DNA of 14,823 nucleotides from Candidatus Methanoperedens sp. (lineage in GTDB: Archaea > Halobacteriota > Methanosarcinia > Methanosarcinales > Methanoperedenaceae): assembly GCA_027460605.1 (NCBI GenBank), contig JAPZAN010000112.1, forward strand, positions 1-14,823, read 5' to 3'. A program made the position numbers and the translations under genes. The notes beneath the pieces were generated by a model. The model made no database searches and had not been told where the DNA came from. It worked only from the letters and a program-made list of their open reading frames with translations. Each line of letters starts with the position of its first letter. Within the stretch, counting starts at the first letter, position 1. Below, one piece after another: positions 13,775 to 14,823 of the stretch.

Positions 13775-14823
13775 ATGGAAAAATCAGCGCGGTTAAAAGT
13801 GTCAGAGGCAGACCAGAGGGATGTCGGGAAAGGAATCGTAAGAATCGATGAGAAGTTCAGGAACGATATTGGCGTCAATATTTTTGACGTTGTTGAAATT
13901 ACAGGCGAACGCCAGACATCGGCTGTGGTGGGAAGGTCTTACCCCCAGGATGAGGGACTCGATGTCATCCGCATGGACGGGTTGATACGGACTAACGCAA
14001 AAACAAGCCTTGGGGAATTTGTGGAGGTCAGGAAAGCAGAATGGAAAGAAGCAAAAAAGGTCATACTTTCACCCGTTACGGCGAATATTCATATCTATGC
14101 GCCCAGCGAAAGTTTGAGGTCGATTTTTCATAACAGGACTGTTTCAAAAGGAGATATCATTTCAACCACCAGTGTGCGGCGCCCCAGGGAATCTTTTGGC
14201 GGGGATATGATGCTTGAGCATGTATTCGATTACAGATATCACGGAAATAGAACTTTTACCTGAAGCAGTTGAGCTTGTGGAGGGAATCCCGGAAGTAATG
14301 TACGAGGACTTAGGCGGGATAAAGCCCGCTCTCACTAAAATCAGGGAGATAATAGAATTGCCTCTCCGGCATCCTGAACTCTTCAACAGGCTCGGGATTG
14401 ACGCGCCAAAAGGAGTTCTTCTCCACGGCGCACCCGGGACTGGGAAAACCATGCTTGCAAAAGCAGTTGCAAATGAGAGCGATGCGTATTTTATTACTAT
14501 AAACGGCCCTGAAATCATGTCAAAATATTACGGGGAAAGCGAGCATAAGCTGCGCGAGGCTTTTGATGAAGCTGATAAAAATTCCCCTGCCATAATTTTC
14601 ATCGATGAGATTGACAGCATCGCCCCCAAACGCGCCGAGGTCACGGGCGAGGTTGAGCGCCGGGTCGTAGCGCAGCTTCTTTCATTAATGGACGGCTTAA
14701 AATCAAGAAAGAACGTAATCGTGATAGGCGCGACAAACCGCCCCGAGGCGCTTGATATGGCGCTTCGCCGCCCGGGCAGGTTTGACCGCGAAATTGAGCT
14801 TCGGGTGCCTGACCGTGAAGGGA
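13775..14823 (+). pseudogene. cdc48: Cdc48/VAT-type AAA ATPase, frame-disrupted and cut by the window end
   Basis: The product is an archaeal relative of p97/VAT, a hexameric unfoldase that feeds proteins to the proteasome. Residues 1-151 from the ATG at 13775 are the N domain (double-psi barrel with LKVSEADQRDVGKGIVRID, then SVRRPRESFGGDMMLEHVF). At about 14222-14232 the frame breaks. A different frame continues with ITDITEIELLPEAVELVEGI, then PEVMYEDLGGI and the D1 ATPase: Walker A GAPGTGKT (14427-14450; usually GPPGTGKT), the pore-loop region MSKYYGESE and Walker B IIFIDEID (14592-14615). About 25 residues that normally join the two parts are missing. AGGGG at 13766-13770 is the ribosome binding site. 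Read as is, a 162-residue N-domain fragment results. Such genes are normally important, so an assembly error must be considered. Confidence 0.85.

Noticed and set aside
1..14823. CRISPR array, tRNA or rRNA genes, insertion sequence
   Set aside because: No regularly spaced repeats, cloverleaf patterns, rRNA segments, transposase genes or terminal inverted repeats were recognised when reading the window.

Overview
The window looks like a chromosomal segment of a euryarchaeon, most likely a methanogen or methanotroph relative within the Methanosarcinales/Methanoperedens neighbourhood. The archaeal assignment rests on the ThiD-ThiN fusion, an archaeal TruD, a Cdc48/VAT-type AAA ATPase with its N domain, GatCAB of archaeal type, TATA-type promoters and several probably leaderless starts. 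The finer placement is an impression from protein style and was not tested.

Layout. Positions 1-4948 carry housekeeping genes on the + strand: purD (purine synthesis), then the tightly packed gatC-gatA-gatB operon (amidotransferase for misacylated tRNA). Positions 4949-7192 are an accessory insert. It holds a very AT-rich minus-strand pair (a 62-residue hydrophilic protein followed by a four-helix membrane protein of unknown function), a GC-rich non-coding element, a 5'-truncated PIN-type toxin remnant and an apparently intact UPF0175 antitoxin-like gene. Positions 7193-13749 return to ordinary genes: a SAM methyltransferase (-) divergent from thiDN (+), trxB (+), a DUF5788-like gene (+), a RimI-like acetyltransferase (-) divergent from truD (+), and purA (+). 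The window ends inside a Cdc48-type ATPase gene.

Condition of the genes. Two otherwise well conserved genes carry internal out-of-frame deletions. trxB has lost most of its NADPH-binding domain, and the Cdc48 gene has lost the last part of its N domain. truD is full length only if an ATT codon starts it. Either this lineage has real gene decay here or the assembled sequence contains errors. Read mapping would settle this.

How genes work together. purD and purA act in the same purine pathway, although about 11 kb apart. GatCAB would convert Asp-tRNA(Asn) to Asn-tRNA(Asn). TruD modifies tRNA and RimI-like enzymes acetylate protein N termini, so much of the window serves translation. The most likely place for something undescribed is the AT-rich membrane protein/small protein pair at 5036-6237. 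The purA leader (12362-12436) has overlapping alternative hairpins and is the best regulatory candidate.
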